Shown piece after piece: positions 55,877 through 64,000 of a stretch of 64,000 nucleotides of DNA; the first letter of the stretch is position 1, and the number at the start of each line of letters is the position of its first letter. Both the position numbers and the translations under genes were made by a program. The notes under the pieces were generated by a model that was not told where the DNA came from, did not search any database, and worked only from the letters and a program-made list of their open reading frames with translations. Location: contig JBBFLK010000008.1 in the NCBI GenBank assembly GCA_037479115.1, positions 1 through 64,000 of the forward strand, given 5' to 3'. The DNA comes from Anaerohalosphaeraceae bacterium (GTDB taxonomy: Bacteria > Planctomycetota > Phycisphaerae > Sedimentisphaerales > Anaerohalosphaeraceae).

Positions 55877-57286
55877 TTACACAAGATAGCGGCTGTCCGT
55901 CTCCTGGAACGGCCGAATCTTTTTGGCCATCTCTTCGTATCCCGATCGTCCCATCAGCGCAAAGGTGGCCTCTTTGCCCAATTCCACGGCGGGCTGGTCA
56001 TAAGCGTTAATATGGAAAAGCATACCGGCCAGCGAAGTTGTCACCTCATAGAGATAGAAAAACTGCCCAACTGTTTCAGGACATACTGAATCGAAAAACA
56101 CTGTTAAGCATGGCCTCTTGTCCTGAATCAGTGCATATTCCGTCGCCAATTTTTCGCTGTTCAGCAGTTTGGCCATACTGGCCCGTGCCAGATATCCCAG
56201 CTCCGGGGCCTCCGGCGGGCAGTCCCCCATCACCACATCCCGCTGAAACTGCTTGACCTGCAGGAAAGTGAACACCTTATCATTCGGCCCTTCCCGGTAC
56301 AGCTGCACCTGACTGTGCTGGTCCGTCGTCCCCAGAGCATTGACCGGAGTCGGCCCGACAAAAACCGCCCGGCCGTCCAAATCCGTCTTCTTGCCCAGAC
56401 TTTCCGCCCAAAGCTGACGATACCAGTCCGAAAGGTCCTTGAGGGCATGGCAGTACGGCATCATCACCGAAATCCGCTTGCCTCGTTGGTAATAATGCCA
56501 CTGAATTGCCGCATTCAGGGCCGCCGGATTCGCGAAAAAGTCCGTGCGGCTGACTCGCTCATCCATCTGACGGGCCCCCTCCAGCAGTGCCTCGATATCA
56601 ATTCCGCAAACCGCCGCACTCAAAAGGCCGACCGGGCTGAGCACGCTGAACCGCCCGCCCACCCCGTCCGGCACCTCCAGCGCCCGGAAGCCGGCCTTGT
56701 CTGTAATGGCCCGCAGCGTTCCCTTCTTCGGGTCGGTCGTGGCAACGATTTGCTTTTTGTACCCTTCCGGCCCCAGACGCTCCAAAAGCATCTGCCGAAT
56801 CACGAGAAACTGCGCCGCCGTCTCCGCTGTCTGACCGGATTTGCTGATGACGTTAAAGACGGTCTTATTCAGCTGGTCTCCAATCCAGTCCAGAAAGCTG
56901 CCGAACTGAACCGGGTCCACATTATCAAATACGAACAGACGCGGCCCTTTGCGCTGTTTAGGGTCCAAATTGTACAGATACGGATTCAGCGCCGTCTGGA
57001 GGGCAATATTGCCCAGCGCCGAGCCGCCGATTCCCAGCACGACAAAATTTTCGCATTCCTGCTGAAGCCGGGCCGCCAGCTCCCTGACCTCTTTGGGATA
57101 CCGGGGATGATACGGCAGGTCCCGATAGGGCGTCTTGCCGCTTTTGCGCTCCTGATTGAGCCGCTCAATCAGCGGCGTCGTCTTTTTCTCCAGCTCCGCA
57201 AACTGACCGGAGGTAATTCCGTGCTCCGGCCCCAAAATGTCCTCACAAACATTCTTGTAGTAAAAATGGATATTCTTCGCACTCAC
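55877..57286 (-). CDS. pgi: Glucose-6-phosphate isomerase
   Basis: A 469-aa glycolytic enzyme interconverting glucose 6-phosphate and fructose 6-phosphate. Family signatures are VVLGIGGSALGNIALQ, VISKSGQTAETAAQFL (phosphate-binding SIS domain), VGPTPVNALGTTDQHSQVQLY and the C-terminal YDQPAVELGK. The start is a GTG at 57286 behind GGGATGA; an ATG alternative would lose the N-terminal helix. The 469-aa length is in the bacterial short-form range. The helicase gene is 26 bp upstream on the same strand, so the pair may be co-transcribed. Confidence 0.95.
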   Translation of the reverse strand: MSAKNIHFYYKNVCEDILGPEHGITSGQFAELEKKTTPLIERLNQERKSGKTPYRDLPYHPRYPKEVRELAARLQQECENFVVLGIGGSALGNIALQTALNPYLYNLDPKQRKGPRLFVFDNVDPVQFGSFLDWIGDQLNKTVFNVISKSGQTAETAAQFLVIRQMLLERLGPEGYKKQIVATTDPKKGTLRAITDKAGFRALEVPDGVGGRFSVLSPVGLLSAAVCGIDIEALLEGARQMDERVSRTDFFANPAALNAAIQWHYYQRGKRISVMMPYCHALKDLSDWYRQLWAESLGKKTDLDGRAVFVGPTPVNALGTTDQHSQVQLYREGPNDKVFTFLQVKQFQRDVVMGDCPPEAPELGYLARASMAKLLNSEKLATEYALIQDKRPCLTVFFDSVCPETVGQFFYLYEVTTSLAGMLFHINAYDQPAVELGKEATFALMGRSGYEEMAKKIRPFQETDSRYLV

Positions 57287-57312
57287 AGTTCATCCCTTTA
57301 AAAACAGACCGT

Positions 57313-59460
57313 TTATCGAACTTTCACAAGCGACGCGTATTTGAGCATCAGAGACTTGGTCGCCCCCGAATCAAAACGCACCACAACGATGCTGTCCTCG
57401 CCCAGGTCCAGAAATTCCTTCACGCTGCCCCGACCGAACTTGGAATGCTCCACCCGTTCATTAACGGCAAATTTCGGCGCCGTTTTTTCCGGTCGGCTCT
57501 TCGGCGCTTTGGAGAGGCCGAAAGTTCCTTCCCAGTCCTCCGAGCGGTCCCGAACCTCTGTTTCCCCGGCAAAACCGATTTCATACAGAAACGGCGAAGG
57601 AACCGACCGCAGAAACTGCCCTCGCAAAAGCCGATGGCGGGCGTAACTGATGGTCAGCCGGTCCTTGGCCCGCGTCATCCCGACAAAAAACAGCCGCCGC
57701 TCCTCCTCCATCTCATCCGGCCCGCCTTCCAGCGAACGCTCATGCGGCAGCATCCCTTCCTCCAGACCGATGATAAACACACAGGAAAACTCCAGTCCTT
57801 TGGCGGCATGCAGCGTCATCAGGGACACCCGTCCGGCATTCGGGTCAAACGCATCGGTATCGCTGTACAGGGCGATGCTCTGGAGAAAATCGGCCAGCGA
57901 CGGATTTTCCGCCGTGCGGTCATACTCGGCCGCCGCATTAATCAGCTCGTCGATATTCTCAATCGCCTCCTCATCCCCCGCCTCCTCATACGCCTCCGAC
58001 AGACCGCTTTCCGTGAACACAAGGTTCATAATTTCCGACGCCTCCTGGTCCAGCTCTTTCCGAAACCGTTCAAAAAGAGCGGCAAACTCCATAAGCCGTT
58101 TGCGCGTGCCGGAGGCAATCGTCTCAATGCGTCCGGCCTGTCCGGCCGCCGCCAAAAGCGGCAGACGATTCCGGGAGGCATATTCCTGCAGACGCTCAAT
58201 CGTCTTGTCCCCGATTCCGCGGCTGTGCGTGGAGACCGCCCGCACAAACGCCACATCATCCGACGGATTGACAATCAGCTTCAGATAACTGAGAAAATCC
58301 TTCACTTCCTTTCGGGCATAAAACTCCACCCCCCGCACCACCTGATAGGGAATCCGCCGGCGGATAAACGCCTCCTCTACGGAGCGGCTCATCGCATTCA
58401 CCCGGTAAAAGACCGCAATTTCCTGCGGATTAACCCCCTGATTGAGCAGACCGGAAACATCCGCGGCCACCTGCTCCGCCTCATCCTGTTCATCCTCGCA
58501 GACCCGAATCACCACGTCCTCCCCTTCCGGACGAGTCGGAATCAGCGTTTTGGCCTTCCGTTTCTTGTTGCCCGCAATCAGCCGGTCCGCTCGGCGCAGA
58601 ATATTCGGCGTCGAACGGAAGTTTTCCTCCAGCTTAATCACCGCCGCATTCGGCCAGTCCCGCTCAAACGCCAGAATGTTGCCGATATCCGCCCCCCGCC
58701 AGCGGTAAATCGACTGGTCCGGGTCCCCTGTCACGCAGATATTTCCGTGTCCGGCGGCCAGCCCGCGGGCTATCTGATACTGGGCATGGTTGGTATCCTG
58801 ATACTCGTCAATCAGCAGATAGCGAAACCGGTCCGACAGCTCCCGGCGAATCTCGGGAAAGTTCCGCATCAGCAGGGCCGTCTGCACGAGCAAATCATCA
58901 AAATCGAGGGCCTGGTTGCGGCGCAGAATCTCCTGATATTTTCGATAAATCGAGGCGACCGTCTGCCCGAAAAAGTCGTTCACGCGGGCCGCAAACGCCT
59001 CCTCATCCTCCAGGTCGTTCTTCAGCCGGGAAATGATGGACAGCATCCGCGACGGGGAGAAATTCGACGAGGAAATCTGACAGGCCGCCACCGCCTCTTT
59101 CATACAGCGAAGCTGGTCGGATTCATCATAAATACTGAAGGTCGGCTCAATCCCCGCCGCCTGCCCGTACCGCCGAAGAATCCGCACACACAGCGAATGA
59201 AAGGTGCTCAGATGGCTGCCCGCCGGCACGCCCATCGACAGCACACGCTGCCGCATCTCCTGGGCCGCTTTGTTGGTAAACGTAATCGCACAAATCTGCG
59301 ACGGACGCACGCCGCCGTGAATCAGCATCGCTATCCGGCAGGTAATCACCCGCGTCTTGCCGCTGCCCGGCCCCGCCAAAACCAGCAAAGGCCCTTCCCG
59401 ATGCAGCACCGCCCGCCGCTGCGATTCCGTCAACCCTTCCAGTATCTGTTCCGAATTCAT
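57313..59460 (-). CDS. pcrA: UvrD/PcrA-family superfamily 1 DNA helicase
   Basis: A 715-aa ATP-dependent 3'-5' helicase for DNA repair or replication. The motifs run in order: Q-motif (LTESQRRAV), Walker A (LAGPGSGKTRVI), motif Ia (ITFTNKAAQEM), Walker B (YLLIDEYQDTNHAQY), motif III (GDPDQSIYRWRGA), motif IV (LEENFRS), motif V (MTLHAAKGLEF) and motif VI (RRLFFVGMTRAKDRL). The C-terminal tail (VEHSKFGRGSV) is the Tudor-like end of UvrD/PcrA. Rep is the main alternative. ATG 59460 is preceded by AGGGA. Confidence 0.93.
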   Translation of the reverse strand: MNSEQILEGLTESQRRAVLHREGPLLVLAGPGSGKTRVITCRIAMLIHGGVRPSQICAITFTNKAAQEMRQRVLSMGVPAGSHLSTFHSLCVRILRRYGQAAGIEPTFSIYDESDQLRCMKEAVAACQISSSNFSPSRMLSIISRLKNDLEDEEAFAARVNDFFGQTVASIYRKYQEILRRNQALDFDDLLVQTALLMRNFPEIRRELSDRFRYLLIDEYQDTNHAQYQIARGLAAGHGNICVTGDPDQSIYRWRGADIGNILAFERDWPNAAVIKLEENFRSTPNILRRADRLIAGNKKRKAKTLIPTRPEGEDVVIRVCEDEQDEAEQVAADVSGLLNQGVNPQEIAVFYRVNAMSRSVEEAFIRRRIPYQVVRGVEFYARKEVKDFLSYLKLIVNPSDDVAFVRAVSTHSRGIGDKTIERLQEYASRNRLPLLAAAGQAGRIETIASGTRKRLMEFAALFERFRKELDQEASEIMNLVFTESGLSEAYEEAGDEEAIENIDELINAAAEYDRTAENPSLADFLQSIALYSDTDAFDPNAGRVSLMTLHAAKGLEFSCVFIIGLEEGMLPHERSLEGGPDEMEEERRLFFVGMTRAKDRLTISYARHRLLRGQFLRSVPSPFLYEIGFAGETEVRDRSEDWEGTFGLSKAPKSRPEKTAPKFAVNERVEHSKFGRGSVKEFLDLGEDSIVVVRFDSGATKSLMLKYASLVKVR

Positions 59461-59559
59461 TCCCTACCCGCAGACTCAGACCGCATTCAAGGTTCAAAAT
59501 GCGCAGTGTACGTCAAAAGGCCGGTTCAGGCAAGACCTGTGTTGCAAAATCTCCCCCGG

Positions 59560-61338
59560 TCAGGGAACAGAGGGTTGCTGCTGCTGAAACCGCCGGATCT
59601 GTTCCAGAAGCCACTGCTCCTGCTGCTGAAGTTTCTCAAACAGTTCCGGACGCTCAATCTGGATTCGGCCCAGCAGACTCATCTTGAAAGACGGCGGGTA
59701 TTCCGGGTCCTCCATAAATCCGCGAAACGCCGTGTATCGAATCAAATCCATCGGCGGCAGCCCCAGCCGCTGAAGGGCCTCGTTTCCGAGCTCCTGCATA
59801 TAATAATCATAAACCTGCTGGGCCAGTCTTTCGCGGGCATAGGCCTCGTTATCCTCCCGAATCGCATAATAGAAATAGGCCTCCTGCAGACGGAACAGAA
59901 TCGCCTCCGTGGCATCGTCAAATCCCAGCCCCTCCATCTCCTGCTGGAATTTCCACTGGACAAACTCCTCAAACGGCTTGAGATACTCCTCTCGAATAAT
60001 GCCGGCGTCATCTCTCGGATACAGCTGCCGAAGTTCCTGATAAATCTGCCGGGCCCTCCGTTCATGCCCCGCCTGATACATCGACATCAGCGCATTTTCA
60101 AGAAAGTTCTTATGCCCGCCCCGAACCGCTTTCGGATTGCCCTTTTCCAGCTTCTCATATTTTTCAATCACCGTCCGCCAAATCTGGTCGCAGGCAGTAA
60201 ACATTCGCGGGTCCGGCCGAATAAAGAGCGCCGTCTCTCGGTCCGGTCCCGTATAAAGAATCAGATTGCCGGTGCGATAGAGCTGCTGAAGACTGTGAAA
60301 GACAATCCGGTCCGTATTTTTCTCATCAATCCGATACTGTTCCGGACGAGAGGCCTTTTCCAGCCCAAGAACCGCCCAGTAAATCGCATGCGCCGCAGGA
60401 TGTTCCCAGTTCATCGGCAGCCGCTCGTTCGGGTCATCCACCGATGTCCGTCCGTACTGCCTGTTAATCTGGACCATCAAAGCCGGGTCCATCTTCCAGG
60501 TATTTCGAAGCACCCATGCACGGGCAAACGTGTCGAACTTGGCCAACCCCGGTTTGTCCCGGAACGAATCAATTACCTCAAACGCCGCTCGCGGAAACTG
60601 CCCGGGCTGACGGCGCAGGGCCAGAAAATTATCGACCAGCGCATCTGTCTTCTGAAACTTCGAATCGGCTCTGGACAGCGCCTCAATCAACTCGGACACA
60701 TCCGGGTCCGACAAAATCTCCGAAAGGGTCTGCGGTGCCGCCGCCAGATGTTCATACTCTTCGTTCGTCTGCTCCCCCAGAAGCGCCCGCATCTCCAGCA
60801 GCAGCTGCATCTTGTAGTAGCGATGGCAGTCGTCCAGATTGTCTCCTATCTTATGCCAGAAAATCCACCCCAGAGACCGATAGAGCGAGATATCCTGCGG
60901 ATTCAGCGGAATCCCGCGGTCCCGAAGCAGCTCGTAGCCGTTGCGAACCCAGCGCCACCGCTGGGCACACTGCGTATTGGGAATCGCCACCGAAATGTTG
61001 TAGGCCATATTCCAGGCGTGAAAATCCCAGACCTTTGCAAAACGCGGCTGCAGAATGGTAATCCACTCCGCCAGCTGTTTGGCGTCAAAAAACTTGCCCT
61101 CCTGCTTGAGCCGGTCCGCCCGAATCCAAAGCACATCCACCACCAGGCCGCGAAACGCCCCCATTGCCACCGTGGCAAAGGCCAGCGACGGCGGAGCATT
61201 CTCCAGCGGGTCATTCAGCACCAAACCCATTTCGGTGCGCTTCTGGTGAATCCCCGGCTGCAGCCGCCAGGCCGCTGTCAAAAATCCGGCCGCCGCAAGG
61301 ACACAAACCAGAATAATGAGTCTGTTTTTCCAGCGCAT
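59560..61338 (-). CDS. Membrane-anchored protein of unknown function linked to an ABC exporter
   Basis: A 592-aa protein with one N-terminal membrane segment (about 8-28) and a large, mostly helical extracytoplasmic part. A TPR-like region is around 60-180 (GKFFDAKQLAEWITILQPRF, YRSLGWIFWHKIGDN). The C-terminal 150 residues are rich in Glu/Gln and end LEQIRRFQQQQPSVP. No known catalytic domain. The gene starts at the permease stop (TTG 61353, or ATG 61338 as used here) and so is the third gene of the ABC operon. It could be an accessory to the exported substrate. Confidence 0.6.
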   Translation of the reverse strand: MRWKNRLIILVCVLAAAGFLTAAWRLQPGIHQKRTEMGLVLNDPLENAPPSLAFATVAMGAFRGLVVDVLWIRADRLKQEGKFFDAKQLAEWITILQPRFAKVWDFHAWNMAYNISVAIPNTQCAQRWRWVRNGYELLRDRGIPLNPQDISLYRSLGWIFWHKIGDNLDDCHRYYKMQLLLEMRALLGEQTNEEYEHLAAAPQTLSEILSDPDVSELIEALSRADSKFQKTDALVDNFLALRRQPGQFPRAAFEVIDSFRDKPGLAKFDTFARAWVLRNTWKMDPALMVQINRQYGRTSVDDPNERLPMNWEHPAAHAIYWAVLGLEKASRPEQYRIDEKNTDRIVFHSLQQLYRTGNLILYTGPDRETALFIRPDPRMFTACDQIWRTVIEKYEKLEKGNPKAVRGGHKNFLENALMSMYQAGHERRARQIYQELRQLYPRDDAGIIREEYLKPFEEFVQWKFQQEMEGLGFDDATEAILFRLQEAYFYYAIREDNEAYARERLAQQVYDYYMQELGNEALQRLGLPPMDLIRYTAFRGFMEDPEYPPSFKMSLLGRIQIERPELFEKLQQQEQWLLEQIRRFQQQQPSVP

Positions 61339-61349
61339 TTGAAAAACTG

Positions 61350-62720
61350 TCAAACCGTCACTTTGGCGATTTCACGCCTCGAGAAAATCCAGATTCCAAT
61401 CGCCAGCAGAAGCACCATCTGCACGGCCAGCGTCACCAGAACCGCCTTGCCCAAAAACGCCCAGGAAAGCACCTCCCCGGACACCAGGTAATCCGTCGGA
61501 CTGTACGGCCCGTCAAAACGGGGAATCGCATAAAGAAACCAGCGAATCGTCAGTCGATAAACCAGCCCCAGGACAGCCCCCAGGCTTTCTATCGATTCAA
61601 GAATAAACCCGTTAATCAGCCCCGCAAAAAACACCATCAGGCTGAACAGCGTCGCCACCGGAAACGACAGCCACGTGCTCAGGGAAACCCCCAGTGCCGC
61701 CAGAAAGATCAGGCGAATCGCCATCAGCAGCACAACCCGGAAAAAGTTGACCCCGAATCCGCCGACCGGATAGAGCACCTCCATCTGGTCAAAAATCACC
61801 GTAGAAAAATTCATCTCCGGCGAATTAAAAAAGCCCACCGTAACCTGTCCGTCCGCCGCGGCCGCATTTCCGGGCACGGTAAAACTGTGCAGCGTACGCG
61901 TGGCCTCGGAGCGTTCCACTCCGTAAATGGGCGTCTTGTACTCCCGAAGCCCCGTCCGAAACTGCCGAAAATCCCCCACCCGCCACTGTCCGAAAATCTC
62001 CTGATTCGGCGGTTCCGGAGCCGCCTGAAACTTGTAGCGAACAAACAAAACGGAATCGGGGTCTTTCGGAGGGAAAACCGTCTGAAAATCCCACTCCTTG
62101 ACCGCCGCCGGCTCCACCGATTTTTGAGCAATTCGTTCCTGCTCCAGCAGCGTCTGCCGAATCTGCTGCATCGGCAGGTCCGGCAGCTGACGATTTTTCC
62201 GCAATGTCTCAATCCGCTCCTCAACCCGCTTGACAATCTCCTCCTCCGATGTCTGAGGAGCCACTACCCGCCGAGCCGTAAAGAACTCCGCCTGGGACCG
62301 GACAATCTGGTCCTCCGGTGCCTTGGAAAAACGCGGAATCGCCGTCGTCAATCCGTAAATCATGCATGAAAACCCGGCCAGCAGAAACAGATTCAGCCCG
62401 GCCGCTCCCAAAAACTTTCCCAGGACAATCTGATAGCGGGCAACCGGTTTGGTAATCACCAAATCAATCGTCCGCACCCGAAAATCGCTGTGGAGAGAAT
62501 AACACGACACGGCTATGGTCAGCAGAGACAGCAAAAACCCGACCAGACTGATGCTGTAGCTGGAGAAACTCTGGAGTCTGCCCAACAGAGTTCCGTCCCC
62601 GGTGAGCGTCCAGGCCATCGTCGGCAGAAAGACCACCAGCAGCAGCAGAACAGCCGCTGCAATCTTCATTCGAACGGCCTGTGCGATGGTATTTTTGGCA
62701 ATCGCCCAGCTATTGCGCAT
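61350..62720 (-). CDS. ABC-2 type transporter permease
   Basis: A 456-aa integral membrane protein. ATG 62720, 8 nt after GGAGGAG, overlaps the ATPase gene by 11 nt. Six or so transmembrane helices group at the two ends: about 25-45, 60-85, 110-130, and four after about 310. Between them lies a large extracytoplasmic insert (about 130-300) that includes charged helices (EEEIVKRVEERIETLRKNR). The FRVRTIDLVITKPVARYQIVLGK segment is typical of ABC-2/NatB-like permeases. It forms an exporter with the ATPase encoded just upstream; the substrate is unknown. Confidence 0.82.
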   Translation of the reverse strand: MRNSWAIAKNTIAQAVRMKIAAAVLLLLVVFLPTMAWTLTGDGTLLGRLQSFSSYSISLVGFLLSLLTIAVSCYSLHSDFRVRTIDLVITKPVARYQIVLGKFLGAAGLNLFLLAGFSCMIYGLTTAIPRFSKAPEDQIVRSQAEFFTARRVVAPQTSEEEIVKRVEERIETLRKNRQLPDLPMQQIRQTLLEQERIAQKSVEPAAVKEWDFQTVFPPKDPDSVLFVRYKFQAAPEPPNQEIFGQWRVGDFRQFRTGLREYKTPIYGVERSEATRTLHSFTVPGNAAAADGQVTVGFFNSPEMNFSTVIFDQMEVLYPVGGFGVNFFRVVLLMAIRLIFLAALGVSLSTWLSFPVATLFSLMVFFAGLINGFILESIESLGAVLGLVYRLTIRWFLYAIPRFDGPYSPTDYLVSGEVLSWAFLGKAVLVTLAVQMVLLLAIGIWIFSRREIAKVTV

Positions 62721-63972
62721 TCCGGGGCTCCTCCGATTCCGGAAGACGAGTCTGTTCCGTCGAACCATCCGGTCCTTTGCGTCCGCCCATCAGTTTTTGC
62801 AGAACATCCTGCCGGACGGACGGTTTCGGCGCCGCCGGCGGCTCCGACGGTTTTTCCGTGGGACTCTCGGTAGGGGCAACCGTCGGTTCAGCCGGCTTTC
62901 CCGTCAGCTGCTCCAGCAGGTCCTTCTTCGGTGTCGGCACCGGCCTGGACTGGGTCGGCTCCGTTTTGGCGGTTTCCGCCGGACCGGTTTCCACTGCCGG
63001 CTGAGGTTTCTTGGAAACCAGCTGCTCCAGAACCGCCCTCGAGGGCGACGCCGGCGGGGCCGCCAGAAATCCCTGTATGCCCGTGCCGGGTTTGGCCCCG
63101 CTGGTCGGCTGAGACGCCTGCGCCTTGGTAATAATATTGACAAAAAAGGTTTCCAGTTTATCGACCGGAGTCGTCATTTTGCACCACGACCCTTCCCGTC
63201 GAATAACGGATTCTATCTCCTCCCTGGCCTTCGGAGTCAGCGGACCGGTCAAAATCTGCAGCTCATCCCGATGCTGCAGAAGCTCCCGAACCGGCCCTTC
63301 TACCTGCATTCGGCCGCCGTACATTATCCCAATCCGATCGCAGACATCCTCCACATCCGCCAGCAAATGACTGCACAGCAGAATTGTCTTGCCCCGACGC
63401 GCCAGCTCCAGCAGCAGGTCTTTAATCTGACGGGTCCCAATCGGGTCCATTCCGGAGGTCGGCTCGTCCAGAATCAGCAAATCGGGGTCGTTAATCAACG
63501 CCTGCGCCAGTCCAATCCGCCGCATCATTCCTTTCGAATATGTTCCAATGCGCCGACTGCCCAGCCCCGCCAGCCCCACCATCTCCAAAAGCGTATCAAT
63601 CCGGCTTTTGCGAACCGGAGCCGGCAGGCCGAATATCCGCCCGTAAAAATCCAGCGTCTCCCGCGCCGTCAGATACCGATACAAATACGATTCCTCCGGC
63701 AAATACCCGATTCGGGCGGCTATCGCCGGGTCGGTGCTGCGGCCCCCCAGGACAAAGGCATGCCCCTTCGTCGGATGCAGCAGGTTCAGCAGCATCTTGA
63801 TGGTCGTTGTCTTTCCCGAACCGTTGGGCCCCAGAAACCCGTAAATCTCGTTGTAGCGAACCTTCAGATTTAAATCGACAACGGCCTTGACCTTCGGACG
63901 CCCCCACCAATCCGGAAAGATTTTCGTCAGATTGATTGTTTCAATCGCATAGGAAGAACCGGAAGAATCCAT
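62710..63972 (-). CDS. ABC transporter ATP-binding protein with repeat-bearing C-terminal tail
   Basis: A 420-aa cytoplasmic ATPase. The nucleotide-binding domain (1-235) has Walker A GPNGSGKTTT (49-58), signature YSKGMMRRIGLAQAL, Walker B LLILDEPTSGMDP and switch His in LLCSHLLADVED, as in CcmA/NatA-type drug or lipid exporters. Residues about 236-290 form the usual C-terminal extension. After it comes a Pro/Thr/Glu-rich tail of about 130 residues with three copies of a (K/R/Q)-x-(L/V)-L-(E/Q)-x-L motif at exact 38-residue spacing (312, 350, 388). Such a tail is not usual in the family. Confidence 0.88.
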   Translation of the reverse strand: MDSSGSSYAIETINLTKIFPDWWGRPKVKAVVDLNLKVRYNEIYGFLGPNGSGKTTTIKMLLNLLHPTKGHAFVLGGRSTDPAIAARIGYLPEESYLYRYLTARETLDFYGRIFGLPAPVRKSRIDTLLEMVGLAGLGSRRIGTYSKGMMRRIGLAQALINDPDLLILDEPTSGMDPIGTRQIKDLLLELARRGKTILLCSHLLADVEDVCDRIGIMYGGRMQVEGPVRELLQHRDELQILTGPLTPKAREEIESVIRREGSWCKMTTPVDKLETFFVNIITKAQASQPTSGAKPGTGIQGFLAAPPASPSRAVLEQLVSKKPQPAVETGPAETAKTEPTQSRPVPTPKKDLLEQLTGKPAEPTVAPTESPTEKPSEPPAAPKPSVRQDVLQKLMGGRKGPDGSTEQTRLPESEEPRNAQ

Positions 63973-64000
63973 GAGTCCATTGCACCTGAAAAAAATTTTG

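Noticed and set aside
57445-61491. A 1348-codon open frame on + opposite the helicase and the membrane-protein genes
   Set aside because: It is antisense to two well-supported genes with clear motifs, spans their intergenic region, and its translation is Arg/Gln/Pro/His-rich without domains. It is a by-product of codon bias.

Overview
The window looks like a chromosome segment from a free-living, probably anaerobic, polysaccharide-degrading member of the Planctomycetota, most likely class Phycisphaerae (Sedimentisphaerales-like). This is inference from content. Many secreted proteins end in a PEP-CTERM tail (Pro-Glu-Pro, hydrophobic stretch, basic end) or in dockerin-like Asp-rich motifs (D-x-N-x-D, then a conserved LALLASxWL-type helix). 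Pseudopilin-like secreted proteins are present, and an ADP-forming acetyl-CoA synthetase suggests acetate fermentation. No transposase, prophage, CRISPR array or replication origin was seen.

Region 1 (1-9838, all +) is an alpha-glucan locus: a GH87-type alpha-1,3-glucanase/mycodextranase, two paralogous beta-sandwich secreted proteins, a GH13 enzyme with CBM48, and a GH31 alpha-glucosidase. Region 2 (9845-25075, mostly -) holds a pseudopilin, a PfkB sugar kinase, a beta-CASP RNase, several PEP-CTERM or dockerin-bearing secreted proteins (one with a cohesin-like look), PilT, a clan GH-A glycosidase, a second pseudopilin-like protein and a LamG protein. Region 3 (25120-34373) is a LacI-type regulator divergent from a four-gene operon: serine hydrolase, sodium:solute symporter, GH5-like enzyme and GH130 phosphorylase. 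This is probably a beta-mannan/manno-oligosaccharide utilisation operon. Identical 12-bp palindromes lie 29 bp upstream of both divergent start codons.

Region 4 (34558-41257) is housekeeping: isochorismatase-fold hydrolase, ECF sigma/anti-sigma pair, lipoprotein, RibBA, SDR, PdxJ and DapA. Region 5 (41258-45517) is the most unusual: a terminator/antiterminator-like leader, a degenerate receiver-domain protein, then a roughly 485-nt non-coding stretch. That stretch has two near-identical 100-nt repeats plus a diverged third copy. Each copy carries a CCUCCUCCUCC tract followed by a hairpin, and a strong intrinsic terminator closes the stretch. After it come a PEGA lipoprotein, an orphan response regulator, FliS and a flagellin with a sigma-28 promoter. 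I regard the repeat-bearing transcript as the best candidate for an undescribed element.

Region 6 (45518-64000) contains a zinc-ribbon protein, queF/queC/yjbQ, a second ECF sigma/anti-sigma set, cardiolipin synthase, a CoA-transferase/GNAT fusion next to an ADP-forming acyl-CoA synthetase, tRNA-Thr(CGT), tRNA-Lys(CTT), glucose-6-phosphate isomerase, a UvrD/PcrA helicase and an ABC-2 type export system. The ABC ATPase carries a C-terminal tail with a 38-residue repeat.
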